Positions 37,137 through 46,177 of a stretch of DNA of 64,000 nt are shown one piece after another (position 1 is the stretch's first letter; each line of letters opens with the position of its first letter). The stretch comes from Alistipes dispar. Its GTDB lineage: Bacteria; Bacteroidota; Bacteroidia; Bacteroidales; Rikenellaceae. The translations under genes were made by a program, and so were the position numbers. The stretch spans positions 2,654,001 to 2,718,000 of the forward strand of contig NZ_AP019736.1 in NCBI RefSeq assembly GCF_006542685.1, given 5' to 3'. Under the pieces are notes generated by a model. That model was given only the letters and a program-made list of their open reading frames with translations. It had not been told where the DNA came from and searched no databases.

Positions 37137-37715
37137 ATGAACGACATTTTCGAGAAAGACCGCTCGGGCGCGATGGTTTCGCCCGACGAGCCGGGTTACG
37201 ACCGGCTGATCGCCTCCATCTTCGAGACGATGAAGCTCGCTTACGAGCTGAACGACGGCTTCCGGACGCCGGACGAGGCGCGCCGCTACCTCTCGCGCAT
37301 CACCGGACGGGAAATCGACGAATCGGTGACGCTGCTGCCGCCGTTCTACGTGGACTTCGGGAAGAACATCCGGATCGGCAAACGCTGCTGGATCCAGCAG
37401 GGATGCACGTTCTTCGACCGCGGCGGGATCACGCTGGGCGACGACGTGTTCATCGCCCCGAAGGTGAACCTCGTCACCATCAACCACGACCCCGATCCCG
37501 GCAACCGCAGTGCGACTTACGGCCGCCCCATCGTCATCGAGGACAAGGCGTGGATCGGCATCAATTCCACCGTCCTGCCCGGCGTGACCGTCGGTTACGG
37601 GGCGATCGTCGGTGCGAACAGCGTGGTCACGCACGACGTGCCGCCGCTTACGGTGGTGGGCGGCAACCCCGCGCGGTTCATCCGCAGGATCGGCGAGGCG
37701 GAAACGGACCGCTGA
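37137..37715 (+). CDS. Sugar O-acetyltransferase (maltose/galactoside acetyltransferase type)
   Basis: The 192-residue protein has a short helical N-terminus with the maltose-acetyltransferase cap region and then a left-handed beta-helix of hexapeptide repeats. The catalytic histidine lies in LVTINHDPD, and the C-terminal VVGGNPARFIRRI is the standard acetyl-CoA-site ending. It acetylates a sugar or similar alcohol; the acceptor is unknown. It is a one-gene unit between a -7 box and a GC-rich hairpin. Confidence 0.9.
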   Translation: MNDIFEKDRSGAMVSPDEPGYDRLIASIFETMKLAYELNDGFRTPDEARRYLSRITGREIDESVTLLPPFYVDFGKNIRIGKRCWIQQGCTFFDRGGITLGDDVFIAPKVNLVTINHDPDPGNRSATYGRPIVIEDKAWIGINSTVLPGVTVGYGAIVGANSVVTHDVPPLTVVGGNPARFIRRIGEAETDR

Positions 37716-37736
37716 CCCGGATTTCGGCGGTCCGCC

Positions 37737-37762
37737 CCCGCGCCGCAGTTCCGCGGCGCGGG
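37737..37762 (+). terminator. GC-rich hairpin after the acetyltransferase gene
   Basis: Perfect 10 bp stem (37737-37746 with 37753-37762), followed by CCTTTCC; short T tract, so moderate support. Confidence 0.55.
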
Positions 37763-37949
37763 CCTTTCCGTACCTCGTCGGCGACATGCCCTGGAAACCC
37801 CGCGCGGCTCCGTCCGAAGCGGCGGCATAGCTCCGGGACACGGCGAAATCGTCCGGGAACGGTCCGCGACATCGGGCGGCGGCCGGAATAAATTTTACCT
37901 ATTTTGCCCGCAATCGTCTCCGTACCGGCTTTTTTTCGCCGAATATTAC

Positions 37950-37957
37950 TATCTTTA
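37950..37957 (+). promoter_or_regulatory. Probable -7 box of the glyA operon
   Basis: TATCTTTA differs from TAnnTTTG only in the last base, and lies in an AT-rich stretch 35 bases before the glyA ATG. No riboswitch is evident in the leader. Confidence 0.5.
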
Positions 37958-37992
37958 CACTTCGTAAACGAAATCTCACCACATATTCAGCT

Positions 37993-39273
37993 ATGAAAAA
38001 AGACACCCGGATTTTCGATCTGATCGCCGCCGAGCGCAGCCGTCAGATGCACGGTATCGAACTGATCGCCTCGGAGAACTTCGTCAGCGATCAGGTGATG
38101 GAGGCCATGGGCTCGGTGCTTACGAACAAGTACGCCGAGGGCTATCCCGCAGCGCGTTATTACGGCGGCTGCCAGGTGGTGGACCAGGTGGAGAACCTGG
38201 CCATCGAACGCATCTGCCGGATTTACGGCGCCGAATGGGCCAATGTCCAGCCCCACTCGGGCGCACAGGCCAACATGGCCGTTTTCTTCGCCTGCCTGCA
38301 GCCCGGCGACACCTTCATGGGTCTCGACCTGTCGCACGGCGGCCACCTCTCGCACGGTTCGCCGGTCAATATGTCGGGCAAGTATTTCAAGGCCGTGGGC
38401 TATAAGCTCGACGAGGCTACCGGGCGTATCGACTACGACGCCATGGAGCGTCTGGCCGAAGAGTGCCGCCCGAAGCTGATCGTCGGCGGTGCGTCGGCCT
38501 ACTCGCGCGAGTGGGACTACAAGCGCATGCGCGAGATCGCCGACAAGGTCGGGGCGCTGCTGCTGATAGACATGGCCCACACGGCGGGCCTCATTGCCGC
38601 CGGACTGCTCGACAATCCCGTGAAATACGCCCATGTCGTCACCTCGACGACCCACAAGACCTTGCGCGGGCCGCGCGGCGGCATTATCCTCATGGGCAAA
38701 GATTTCGAGAATCCGTGGGGGCTCACGACGCTGAAGGGTGCCGTGAAGATGATGTCGCAGATTCTCAATTCGGCCGTCTTCCCGGGCATCCAGGGCGGTC
38801 CGCTCGAGCATGTCATCGCCGCCAAGGCCGTGGCTTTCGGCGAGGCGCTCGAACCCGAATACAAGGAATACCAGCGGCAGGTGCAGTGCAATGCCGCGGC
38901 GATGGCCGAGGCGTTCGTCCGCCGCGGCTACAAGATCGTCTCGGGCGGCACGGACAACCACCTGATGCTGGTCGATCTGCGCACGAAGTTCCCCGACCTG
39001 ACGGGCAAGCAGGCCGAAAAGAGCCTCGTGGCGGCCGACATCACCACCAACAAGAACATGGTTCCCTTTGACAGCCGTTCGCCGTTCCAGACCTCGGGTC
39101 TGCGCTTCGGCACGCCGGCCATCACGACCCGCGGCCTGAAGGAGGACCGGATGGACTGCATCGTCGGGCTGATCGACCGCGTGCTGTGCGACCCCGAGAA
39201 CGAGCGGACGATCGACGCCGTGCGCGGCGACGTGAACGCCCTGATGGCCGACTATCCGCTCTTCGCATGGTAA
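37993..39273 (+). CDS. glyA: Serine hydroxymethyltransferase
   Basis: The 426-residue PLP enzyme has the SHMT landmarks [39 protein letters not shown] and the PLP lysine in [13 protein letters not shown] (Lys222). It interconverts serine and glycine and charges tetrahydrofolate with a one-carbon unit. Length matches Bacteroidetes GlyA. It is the first gene of a tight operon: DUF2461 begins two bases after its stop and is followed by overlapping esterase and arginase-family genes. Confidence 0.97.
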   Translation: MKKDTRIFDLIAAERSRQMHGIELIASENFVSDQVMEAMGSVLTNKYAEGYPAARYYGGCQVVDQVENLAIERICRIYGAEWANVQPHSGAQANMAVFFACLQPGDTFMGLDLSHGGHLSHGSPVNMSGKYFKAVGYKLDEATGRIDYDAMERLAEECRPKLIVGGASAYSREWDYKRMREIADKVGALLLIDMAHTAGLIAAGLLDNPVKYAHVVTSTTHKTLRGPRGGIILMGKDFENPWGLTTLKGAVKMMSQILNSAVFPGIQGGPLEHVIAAKAVAFGEALEPEYKEYQRQVQCNAAAMAEAFVRRGYKIVSGGTDNHLMLVDLRTKFPDLTGKQAEKSLVAADITTNKNMVPFDSRSPFQTSGLRFGTPAITTRGLKEDRMDCIVGLIDRVLCDPENERTIDAVRGDVNALMADYPLFAW

Positions 39274-39274
39274 T

Positions 39275-39958
39275 ATGAAAGAGGTAATCGACTTCCTCCG
39301 GCGCTTGCACGACAACAACGACCGCGAGTGGTTCGACGCCCACCGCGCCGAATGGACCCGTGTCAAGGGGCTGTTCGGCGCCTTCACCGAACGGTTGATC
39401 GAGGGCGTGTCCTCGTTCGACCCTTCGGTGCGGGGCGTGCGCGTGCAGGACTGTACCTACCGCATCGCCCGCGACACGCGCTTTTCGCCCGACAAGTCGC
39501 CCTACAAGACCTATATCGGGGCCTACATCGCCCCGAAAGGCAAGAAGTCGGGCTTCGCGGGGTATTATTTCCATATCGAACCCTGCGCCGATTCGCTGGT
39601 GTGGTGCAACATGCTCTCGGCGGGACTGTACTGCCCCGAACCGACGGTGCTGCGCTCGGTGCGCGAGGAGATTCTCGACAACGGGGCCGCGATCGCCGCG
39701 GCCATCGGGCGTGCCCGCGGCTTCCGGCTCTGCCGGGCCAACAGCCTCAAACGGGTTCCCACGGGATTTCCGGCCGACAGCGAGTGGTCCGACATGCTGA
39801 AACTGAAGGATTTCTACCTCGAAAAGCCCGTCACCGAGGAGTTCCTGCTCGCGGATGACCTGCTGGAGCGGACCCTCGCGGAGTTCCGCCGCACGCAGCC
39901 TTTCGTCGCGATCCTGAACCGCGCCGTGCAGTACGCCTACGAGGAGATGGGGGGATGA
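39275..39958 (+). CDS. DUF2461 family protein
   Basis: The 227-residue protein matches DUF2461: opening FLRRLHDNNDREWFDAHR, the RDTRFSPDKSPYKTYIGAYI block and the GYYFHIEP strand. No catalytic function is known for the family. It is predicted to be cytoplasmic. It begins one base after the glyA stop and its own stop overlaps the next ATG (ATGA), so it is translated within the operon. Confidence 0.9.
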   Translation: MKEVIDFLRRLHDNNDREWFDAHRAEWTRVKGLFGAFTERLIEGVSSFDPSVRGVRVQDCTYRIARDTRFSPDKSPYKTYIGAYIAPKGKKSGFAGYYFHIEPCADSLVWCNMLSAGLYCPEPTVLRSVREEILDNGAAIAAAIGRARGFRLCRANSLKRVPTGFPADSEWSDMLKLKDFYLEKPVTEEFLLADDLLERTLAEFRRTQPFVAILNRAVQYAYEEMGG

Positions 39959-40986
39959 GACGCGTGCTGTTGCTTTTCGCCGCGCTGGCCGCTTTCGCTG
40001 CGGCGGGCGCGCAGCCGGCCGGACGTGCGGAGCACGGTCCCGACCGGGAGACTTTCGTTTACGCCGTCCGGGACGGCGACTCGCTGCGACTGGACCGCTA
40101 TCCGGCCCTTTCGTCCGCCGCAGGGCCGCGCCCTTGCATGATTTTCCTCTTCGGGGGCGGTTTCCTGACCGGTACGCGCGACAACCGCCGGTTCCTTCCC
40201 TATTTCCGCCACTTCACCGCGCGGGGGTGCGACGTCGTGTCGATCGACTACCGGCTGGGGATGAAGCGGGCGCTGGATGCCGGCCCGATCGACGGCGAAC
40301 GCTTCCCCGGAGTGCTCGCTTCGACGCTTGCGATGGCCACCGAGGACCTCCGCGACGCCACGGCGTTCGTCTGCCGCCGTGCCGCGGAGTGGGGTGTGGA
40401 CCCTCAGCGGATCCTCACGAGCGGTTCGAGTGCCGGGGCCATGACGGTCCTGATGGCCGAATACGCCCTCTGCAACGGAGATTTCGTCTTTGTACGGCAC
40501 CTCCCGGAAGGGTTCCGGTATGCCGGGGTAATCGCTTATGCCGGAGCCGTGTACGATCCGTCGGGCGAACTGCGGTGGACGACGCCTCCCGCGCCGCTGC
40601 TGCTCTTCCACGGCGACGCCGACCGGAATGTGCCCTACGACACCGTTCCGGTCCCCGGCGGCGGCGTGCTGTTCGGCTCGGCCGCCGTCGCCCGCGACCT
40701 CGCGCAGCGCGGCGTGCCGTACTGGTTCGTCTCCGAGGCCGGCGCCGACCATTCGATGGCCTGGCGGCCGATGCGCGAACATTTCGCCGAGATCGACGCC
40801 TTCCTCGACCGTTTCGTTTTCGGCGGCGAGCGACGGCGCTTCGAGACCCGTATCGTGCCGCCCGACGCCCCCGAACGGCCCGCGGCCTTTGCGATCGACG
40901 ACTACCTCGACGCCAACTACGGACACTATGTTCCCGGAAAAAAACGGCAGCCGTCCGAAACATTCCGAAAAGGATACCGTCAATGA
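39955..40986 (+). CDS. Exported alpha/beta hydrolase (esterase-like)
   Basis: The 343-residue protein has a signal peptide (cleaved near AGAQ, residue 20) and an alpha/beta hydrolase core: oxyanion loop FGGGF, nucleophile GSSAG, acid Asp in FHGDADRNV and His in ADHSMAW. It resembles carboxylesterase-type enzymes acting on small esters, possibly acetylated or feruloylated sugars; substrate unknown. Start and stop both overlap neighbours in ATGA form, so it is translationally coupled to DUF2461 and the arginase-like gene. Confidence 0.87.
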   Translation: MRRVLLLFAALAAFAAAGAQPAGRAEHGPDRETFVYAVRDGDSLRLDRYPALSSAAGPRPCMIFLFGGGFLTGTRDNRRFLPYFRHFTARGCDVVSIDYRLGMKRALDAGPIDGERFPGVLASTLAMATEDLRDATAFVCRRAAEWGVDPQRILTSGSSAGAMTVLMAEYALCNGDFVFVRHLPEGFRYAGVIAYAGAVYDPSGELRWTTPPAPLLLFHGDADRNVPYDTVPVPGGGVLFGSAAVARDLAQRGVPYWFVSEAGADHSMAWRPMREHFAEIDAFLDRFVFGGERRRFETRIVPPDAPERPAAFAIDDYLDANYGHYVPGKKRQPSETFRKGYRQ

Positions 40987-41846
40987 AAACGATCCGTTTG
41001 ATCTATCCCCAATGGCAGGGCGGCGACATCGCCCGGTGGATTCCGGAACTGACGCCCGACGACGCGGCGCGGGGCTACTACCTCGGGGCGCTGCTGCTCG
41101 ATTTCCTCGCTCCCCGCAACGGACAGGCGACCTTCACCGTTCCCGTGACGACCGCTCCCGGCGCGCGCGAGGCGGTCGATGGCGTGCTCGACCGGGATGC
41201 GATCCTCTGCCAGATGCAGGCCGCGCTGGAGTTGCTAGAGCGCGAACGCCCCGACCGGGTGGTCACGCTGGGCGGCGAATGCTCGGTCAGCGTCGCGCCC
41301 TTCACCTACCTCGCCCGGCGCTATGCGGACGACATGGCCGTGGTGTGGATCGACGCGCATCCCGACATCACCCTGCCCGGGGACGCCTATGCGGGTTTTC
41401 ATGCCATGGCGCTCACCGCCTGCATGGGGCGGGGCGACGCGCGGATCGTCTCCGCGCTTCCCGCGCACATCGACCCTTCGCGGGTGCTGCTGGTCGGCGT
41501 GCGCGACTGGGAGCGTCCCGAGATCGAGGCACGCCGGCGGCAGTACGGCATCCGCCACCTCACGCCCGCCGACGTGGCCGCGGACAGCGGAGCCGTCCGG
41601 GAGTGGCTGCATTCGTGCGGTGCTTCGCGGGTCGCCGTGCATTTCGATATGGACGTGCTCGACCCTGCCGAGATCGTCGCCGCGGTGGGCGTGGTTCCCG
41701 GCGGCATGAAGACCGCGGAAGTCGTGCGCGTGATCGGCGACATCGCTGCGACGAAGGAGCTGGTGGCCCTGACCGTCGCTGAGCCGATGCCCCGCACGGC
41801 CGTCCGCATCCGCAACATGCTGCGCGAACTTCCGTTGCTGCGGTGA
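40983..41846 (+). CDS. Arginase-family protein with altered metal site
   Basis: The 287-residue protein has the ureohydrolase fold and motifs WIDAHPDI (residues 122-129) and HFDMDVLDP, which supply most of the two-manganese ligands. The first motif, normally GGDHS, reads GGECS (97-101), so the usual ligand His is Cys100 and the neighbouring Asp is Glu99. It could be an arginase, agmatinase or formimidoylglutamase relative, or act on another guanidino compound; the substrate cannot be assigned. It overlaps the esterase stop by four bases and ends the operon. Confidence 0.85.
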   Translation: MKTIRLIYPQWQGGDIARWIPELTPDDAARGYYLGALLLDFLAPRNGQATFTVPVTTAPGAREAVDGVLDRDAILCQMQAALELLERERPDRVVTLGGECSVSVAPFTYLARRYADDMAVVWIDAHPDITLPGDAYAGFHAMALTACMGRGDARIVSALPAHIDPSRVLLVGVRDWERPEIEARRRQYGIRHLTPADVAADSGAVREWLHSCGASRVAVHFDMDVLDPAEIVAAVGVVPGGMKTAEVVRVIGDIAATKELVALTVAEPMPRTAVRIRNMLRELPLLR

Positions 41847-41871
41847 TCCGCGACCGGTGCGGACATGACGA

Positions 41872-41905
41872 AGCGGCGGCCGGAGAGTTTCCTCCGGCCG
41901 CCGCT
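41872..41905. terminator. Two-way terminator between the arginase-like and dipeptidase genes
   Basis: Perfect 13 bp stem (41872-41884 with 41893-41905) with an 8-base loop, followed by TTCC; shared by the convergent operons. Confidence 0.7.
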
Positions 41906-41925
41906 TTCCGTACCGCCTCCGGCGG

Positions 41926-43293
41926 TCACTTCGCCTCGGCGAAATATTTGTAGAACAGCGGAATGGTCTCCAGACCCCTGTCGAACTGCTCCAGTCCGAA
42001 ACTCTCGTTCGGCGAGTGGATCGCGTCCTCGGCCAGTCCGAAGCCCAGAAGCAGCGACTTGATGCCCAGAATCGACTCGAAACCGCTGATGATCGGAATG
42101 GACCCGCCCGAGTAGAAGGGCAGGGGCTTCCGCCCGAAAGTCGCCTCGACGGCCTTCTCGGCCGCCTTGTAGGCCGGCATGTCGGTCGGAGCGACGTAAG
42201 GCATTCCGCCGTGCAGCGCCTTCACGGTGACCTTCACGCTCCGGGGGGCGATGCGCCGGAAGTGGCGCTCGAAAAGTTTCGAAATCTTCCGGTAGTCCTG
42301 ATGCGGAACCAGCCGCATCGAAATCTTGGCCGACGCCTTCGACGGAATCACCGTCTTGGTCCCTTCGCCCGTGTAGCCGCCCCAGATGCCGTTTACGTCG
42401 AGCGAGGGACGCACACCGGTGCGTTCGAGCGTCGTGTAGCCCGCCTCGCCCTCCACGTCGCCGATCGCGAGCGACTTCTTGTACGCCGCGAGGCTGAACG
42501 GAGCCCGGTTGAAGGCCCTCCTTTCGGCGGGAGTAAGTTCCCGTACGTCGTCGTAGAATCCGGGGATCGTCACGCGCCCCTCGGCGTCGGTCAGTTGCGC
42601 CACCAGACGCGCCAGCACGTTGGCCGGGTTGGCCACCGCACCGCCGAACAGCCCCGAATGGAGGTCCTTGTTCGGCCCCTCCACCTCGACCTCCATGTAG
42701 GCCAGGCCGCGCAGGCCGCAGGTGATCGACGGGGTCTGCATCGAGAGCATCGAGGTGTCCGAGACGAGGATCACGTCGGCCTTGAGCAACTTTTTGTACT
42801 GCCGGCAGAATCCGTAGAGACTCGGCGAACCGATCTCCTCTTCGCCTTCGAGCATGAACTTCACGTTGCACGGAAGCGTCCCCGTGGCACACATCGCCTC
42901 GAACGCCTTGGCGTGCATCCACAACTGCCCCTTGTCGTCGTCCGCGCCGCGGCCCCAGATGCGGCCGTCGCGCACGACCGGTTCGAACGGGTCGGAACGC
43001 CACTCTCCGCGCGGATCGACCGGCATGACATCGTAGTGGCCGTAGATGAGTACCGTCCGGGCTTTCGGCGAAACGATTTTCTCGGCATACACCACCGGAT
43101 TGCCCTCCGTGGGCATCACCTCGGCCCGGTCGGCCCCGGCCTCGGCGAGCGCTGCGGCGAGGTACTCCGCGCAGCGCCGCATGTCGGGTTTGCGGCCCGC
43201 TTCGGCACTGACCGACGGGATGCGGATCAGGTCGAACAACTCGTTCAGGAAACGCTCCTTGTTCGCTTCGATATAAACTTTCGCTTTATCCAT
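41926..43293 (-). CDS. M20 family dipeptidase
   Basis: The 455-residue metallopeptidase has the M20 zinc-site motifs GHYDVMPVDP and GRGADDDKG with EGEEEIGS supplying the catalytic Glu, plus the DLHSGLFGG lid-domain segment typical of CNDP/PepV-like dipeptidases. It cleaves dipeptides, probably in the cytoplasm since no signal peptide is present. It is last in the glmM operon, starting one base after the NlpE-like gene's stop. Substrate specificity unknown. Confidence 0.94.
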   Translation of the reverse strand: MDKAKVYIEANKERFLNELFDLIRIPSVSAEAGRKPDMRRCAEYLAAALAEAGADRAEVMPTEGNPVVYAEKIVSPKARTVLIYGHYDVMPVDPRGEWRSDPFEPVVRDGRIWGRGADDDKGQLWMHAKAFEAMCATGTLPCNVKFMLEGEEEIGSPSLYGFCRQYKKLLKADVILVSDTSMLSMQTPSITCGLRGLAYMEVEVEGPNKDLHSGLFGGAVANPANVLARLVAQLTDAEGRVTIPGFYDDVRELTPAERRAFNRAPFSLAAYKKSLAIGDVEGEAGYTTLERTGVRPSLDVNGIWGGYTGEGTKTVIPSKASAKISMRLVPHQDYRKISKLFERHFRRIAPRSVKVTVKALHGGMPYVAPTDMPAYKAAEKAVEATFGRKPLPFYSGGSIPIISGFESILGIKSLLLGFGLAEDAIHSPNESFGLEQFDRGLETIPLFYKYFAEAK

Positions 43294-43294
43294 C

Positions 43295-43729
43295 TCATTC
43301 GGCGGTTTTTCGCAGTACGTAATGTTCGGCCAGCGGTCCTTCGACCTCCTTGCGGTCGGTCGTCAGCCGGCGCAGCCGGTTCTCCTCGACCTTGTACCAG
43401 GTCGTGTCGCTCCCTTCGAGCGTCAGCAGGTTGCCGTGCAGGGTGTAGGCTCCCTCCGCGTCGAAACGCGCGTTGCGCTCGAGGTACTCCTCGTGCAGCG
43501 AGTAGGTTCCGTCGGGTTTGAGCGTCAGCGTCGTCTCGATTCCCGGACAGTCAGCGGCCGGCAGCACGCCCCGGTACGTTCCCCGGTAATCGAGCGACGT
43601 CTCGGCGTTGTGGATGTCCGGCTTGAAAGCCCCGGTCTCCTGCTGCGCGCTCCGGCGCGGCGCATTCCCGCCGCACGAAGCCAACGCTACGGCCGCAGCG
43701 GCCAGAATCATTACTTTTCTGTTTTTCAT
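43295..43729 (-). CDS. NlpE-like lipoprotein lacking the first cysteine of the CxxC motif
   Basis: The 144-residue protein has a lipoprotein signal (lipobox ALASC, Cys19) and an NlpE N-terminal-type domain: YRGTYRGVLPAADCPGIETTLTL-like start and a Y-S-L-H-E-E-Y strand. NlpE proteins (copper resistance/surface-sensing in E. coli) have CADC here; this one reads AADC (Ala58 to Cys61), so the redox or copper pair is broken. Some Bacteroidetes members are used only as envelope lipoproteins. Start ATG 43729 is set by the signal peptide. It lies in the glmM operon. Confidence 0.82.
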   Translation of the reverse strand: MKNRKVMILAAAAVALASCGGNAPRRSAQQETGAFKPDIHNAETSLDYRGTYRGVLPAADCPGIETTLTLKPDGTYSLHEEYLERNARFDAEGAYTLHGNLLTLEGSDTTWYKVEENRLRRLTTDRKEVEGPLAEHYVLRKTAE

Positions 43730-43743
43730 TGTCTTACAAAGTG

Positions 43744-45129
43744 TTATTTGCATATTTCCCGGAGCTCGGCGATGAACCGCTGCGCCAACGCATCGGCCTC
43801 TTCGGTCGAACGGGCTTCGGTGTAGATGCGGATGATCGGCTCGGTATTCGACTTGCGCAGGTGTACCCAGCTCGTCTCGAAGTCGATCTTCACACCGTCG
43901 ATATCGTTCACGTTTTCATTCGCATAACGGGCCTTTACCTCCTGCAACGCTTTATCCACGTCGATCTCCGGAGTCAGCTCGATTTTGTTCTTCGAGGCGA
44001 AGTAGGCCGGATAGGTCGCGCGCAGTTGCGTCATCGTCATGCCCCGCCGGGTGAGCCACGTCAAAAAGAGTGCCGTTCCCACCAGCGCGTCGCGGCCGTA
44101 GTGCAGTTCGGGATAGATCACCCCGCCGTTCCCTTCGCCGCCGATCACGGCTCCGACCTCCTTCATCTTCGTCGTGACGTTCACTTCGCCCACGGCCGAG
44201 GCATAGTAGCGGCCTCCGTGCTGCCGGGTCACGTCGCGCAGCGCACGCGTCGAGGAGAGGTTCGAGACCGTGTTGCCCGGCCGTTCCGACAGCACATAGT
44301 CGGCGACGGAGACCAGCGTGTACTCCTCGCCGAACATCGTGCCGTCCTCCGAAATGAAGGCCAGCCGGTCCACGTCGGGATCGACCACTACGCCCAAATC
44401 GGCCTTCTCGCGCACCACGGCGGCCGAAATTTCGCGGAGGTTCTCCGCCAGCGGCTCGGGGTTGTGGGCGAATTCGCCCGTCGGGGCGCAGTTCAGCTCC
44501 ACGACGTCGCAGCCCAGCTCGCGCAGCAGGTGGGGCATCACCACGCCGCCCACCGAGTTCACCGCATCGACGACGACCTTGTAATGCCGCCGCCGCACGG
44601 CCTCGACGTCCACCAGCGGCAACTCCAGCACACGACGGATATGCTCGTCGTTGTAATCCGTGCGCTCCTCGACGCGGCCGATGCCGTCGATTGCGGGGTA
44701 GTCGAACCCCTCCTCTTCGGAGAGTGCCAGCACCTCCTGCCCTTCGGCCGCGGAGAGAAATTCTCCGTCGGCGTTGAGCAGTTTCAGGGCGTTCCACTGG
44801 CGGGGATTGTGCGACGCGGTGATGATGATGCCGCCGTCGGTATGCTTCGTAATGACGGCCATCTCCGTGCCGGGCGTGGTGCACAGCCCCACGTCGATGA
44901 CGTCGGCGCCCGAGGCCAGCAGCGTACCCTCGACCAGATCGGCGACCAGCCGTCCCGAAATGCGTGCGTCGCGCCCCACGACGATGCGGGGGCGGCGTCC
45001 CTGCGTACGGGGAGCGATCAGGCGTACGTAGGCCGTGGTGAACTTCACGACGTCGGGCGGCGTCAGATTCTCGCCCGAAGGGCCTCCGATCGTACCCCGG
45101 ATGCCCGAAATGGACTTGATGAGTGTCAT
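43744..45129 (-). CDS. glmM: Phosphoglucosamine mutase
   Basis: The 461-residue alpha-D-phosphohexomutase has the phosphoserine loop TASHNP (Ser106), the metal loop DPDVDRLA, the sugar loop GEGNGGVI and the phosphate-binding RKSNTEP. The SNTEP wording and GISGIRGT opening fit GlmM, which makes glucosamine-1-phosphate for peptidoglycan; a phosphomannomutase role cannot be ruled out in Bacteroidetes. First of three genes, followed by the NlpE-like gene (14-base gap) and dipeptidase. Confidence 0.93.
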   Translation of the reverse strand: MTLIKSISGIRGTIGGPSGENLTPPDVVKFTTAYVRLIAPRTQGRRPRIVVGRDARISGRLVADLVEGTLLASGADVIDVGLCTTPGTEMAVITKHTDGGIIITASHNPRQWNALKLLNADGEFLSAAEGQEVLALSEEEGFDYPAIDGIGRVEERTDYNDEHIRRVLELPLVDVEAVRRRHYKVVVDAVNSVGGVVMPHLLRELGCDVVELNCAPTGEFAHNPEPLAENLREISAAVVREKADLGVVVDPDVDRLAFISEDGTMFGEEYTLVSVADYVLSERPGNTVSNLSSTRALRDVTRQHGGRYYASAVGEVNVTTKMKEVGAVIGGEGNGGVIYPELHYGRDALVGTALFLTWLTRRGMTMTQLRATYPAYFASKNKIELTPEIDVDKALQEVKARYANENVNDIDGVKIDFETSWVHLRKSNTEPIIRIYTEARSTEEADALAQRFIAELREICK

Positions 45130-45180
45130 GTTCCAGAAAGTTTATACGGCAAAAAATTGATACCTATAAATAAGAAAAAA

Positions 45181-45212
45181 TTTTGATATTCGAGGTAAAT
45201 ATATTACTTTTA
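45181..45212. promoter_or_regulatory. Overlapping divergent promoters for glmM and the nucleoside phosphorylase
   Basis: On plus, TTTTG (45181-45185), 19 bases, TACTTTTA (45205-45212) points to the phosphorylase at 45244. On minus, TATATTTA (45196-45203) points to glmM at 45129. Both -7 boxes end in A rather than G, so both are moderate matches. The whole 114-base gap is strikingly AT-rich for this genome. Confidence 0.5.
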
Positions 45213-45243
45213 TGCCAATTATGAAAATTAAAAAACGACAATT

Positions 45244-46122
45244 ATGAGGACGATCCCCGCTTCCGAATTGATTATCAACGACGACGGTTCGATATTCCAC
45301 CTGCATCTGCGTCCCGGACAGTTGGCCGACACGGTGATCCTGGTGGGGGACCCGGGCCGCGTGGCGCTCGTGGCCGAATATTTCGACAGTCGGGAGTGCG
45401 AGGTTTCGAACCGCGAGTTCCGCACCGTGACGGGTTTCTACCGGGGCAAACGCATGACGGTCCTCTCGACGGGCATCGGCATAGGGAACATCGACATCTC
45501 CGTGACGGAACTGGACGCGCTGGCCAACGTCGATTTCGCCACGCGGCAGGAGAGGCGCGAAAAACGCCGTCTGACTCTCGTGCGGCTGGGGACGTCGGGA
45601 GCCATTCAGCCCGACATCCGGGTAGGGGAGATGGTCTTCTCGCGCACGTCGGTGGGTTTCGACGGCCTGCTGAACTACTACAAGGGCCGCAACGAGGTCT
45701 GCGACTTGGACATCGAACGGGCCTTCATGGAGCACACGGGCTGGAACGAACTGCTGCCCAAACCCTATTTCATTGACGCCGACCGCACGCTGTTCGAGCA
45801 TTTCCGCGACTGCACGCGCGAGGGCATCACGGTCGCTGCCCCGGGATTCTACGCCCCGCAGGGGCGCTGGGTGCGGCTCGAACCGCTGGATGCGCACCTC
45901 AATGAGAAGATCGAGTCGTTCGAATACGGCGGCCGCCGCATCACCAACTTCGAGATGGAGGGCTCGGCGCTCGCGGGGCTGGCCGCCCTGATGGGTCACC
46001 GCGCCGCCACGATCTGCACGATCATCGCCCAGCGCGTGGCGCTGGACGCCTGCACCGATTACAAGCCGTTCGTCCGGCGGATGATCGCCACGGCGCTCGA
46101 CCGGCTTGCGGAACTGGACTGA
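45244..46122 (+). CDS. Nucleoside phosphorylase (uridine phosphorylase type)
   Basis: The 292-residue protein has the PNP/UDP phosphorylase-1 fold: VILVGDPGRV, the phosphate-site SGIGIGN-like TGIGIGNIDI, RLGTSGAI and the NFEMEGSALAG block near the C-terminus. It cleaves nucleosides with phosphate to a base and ribose-1-phosphate; uridine is the likely substrate from the overall pattern but the specificity loop does not settle it. Followed by dnaN after 55 bases with no clear promoter in between. Confidence 0.9.
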   Translation: MRTIPASELIINDDGSIFHLHLRPGQLADTVILVGDPGRVALVAEYFDSRECEVSNREFRTVTGFYRGKRMTVLSTGIGIGNIDISVTELDALANVDFATRQERREKRRLTLVRLGTSGAIQPDIRVGEMVFSRTSVGFDGLLNYYKGRNEVCDLDIERAFMEHTGWNELLPKPYFIDADRTLFEHFRDCTREGITVAAPGFYAPQGRWVRLEPLDAHLNEKIESFEYGGRRITNFEMEGSALAGLAALMGHRAATICTIIAQRVALDACTDYKPFVRRMIATALDRLAELD

Positions 46123-46177
46123 ATGGATGAAAAAAAGTAAAACCGATAGATAGATCATAAAACACAAGAGAAACACT

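Noticed and set aside
36870..37841. A long minus-strand frame covering the hexapeptide acetyltransferase
   Set aside because: It runs through the fabG promoter and shows no family motif; the plus-strand gene carries clear hexapeptide repeats and its own -7 box.
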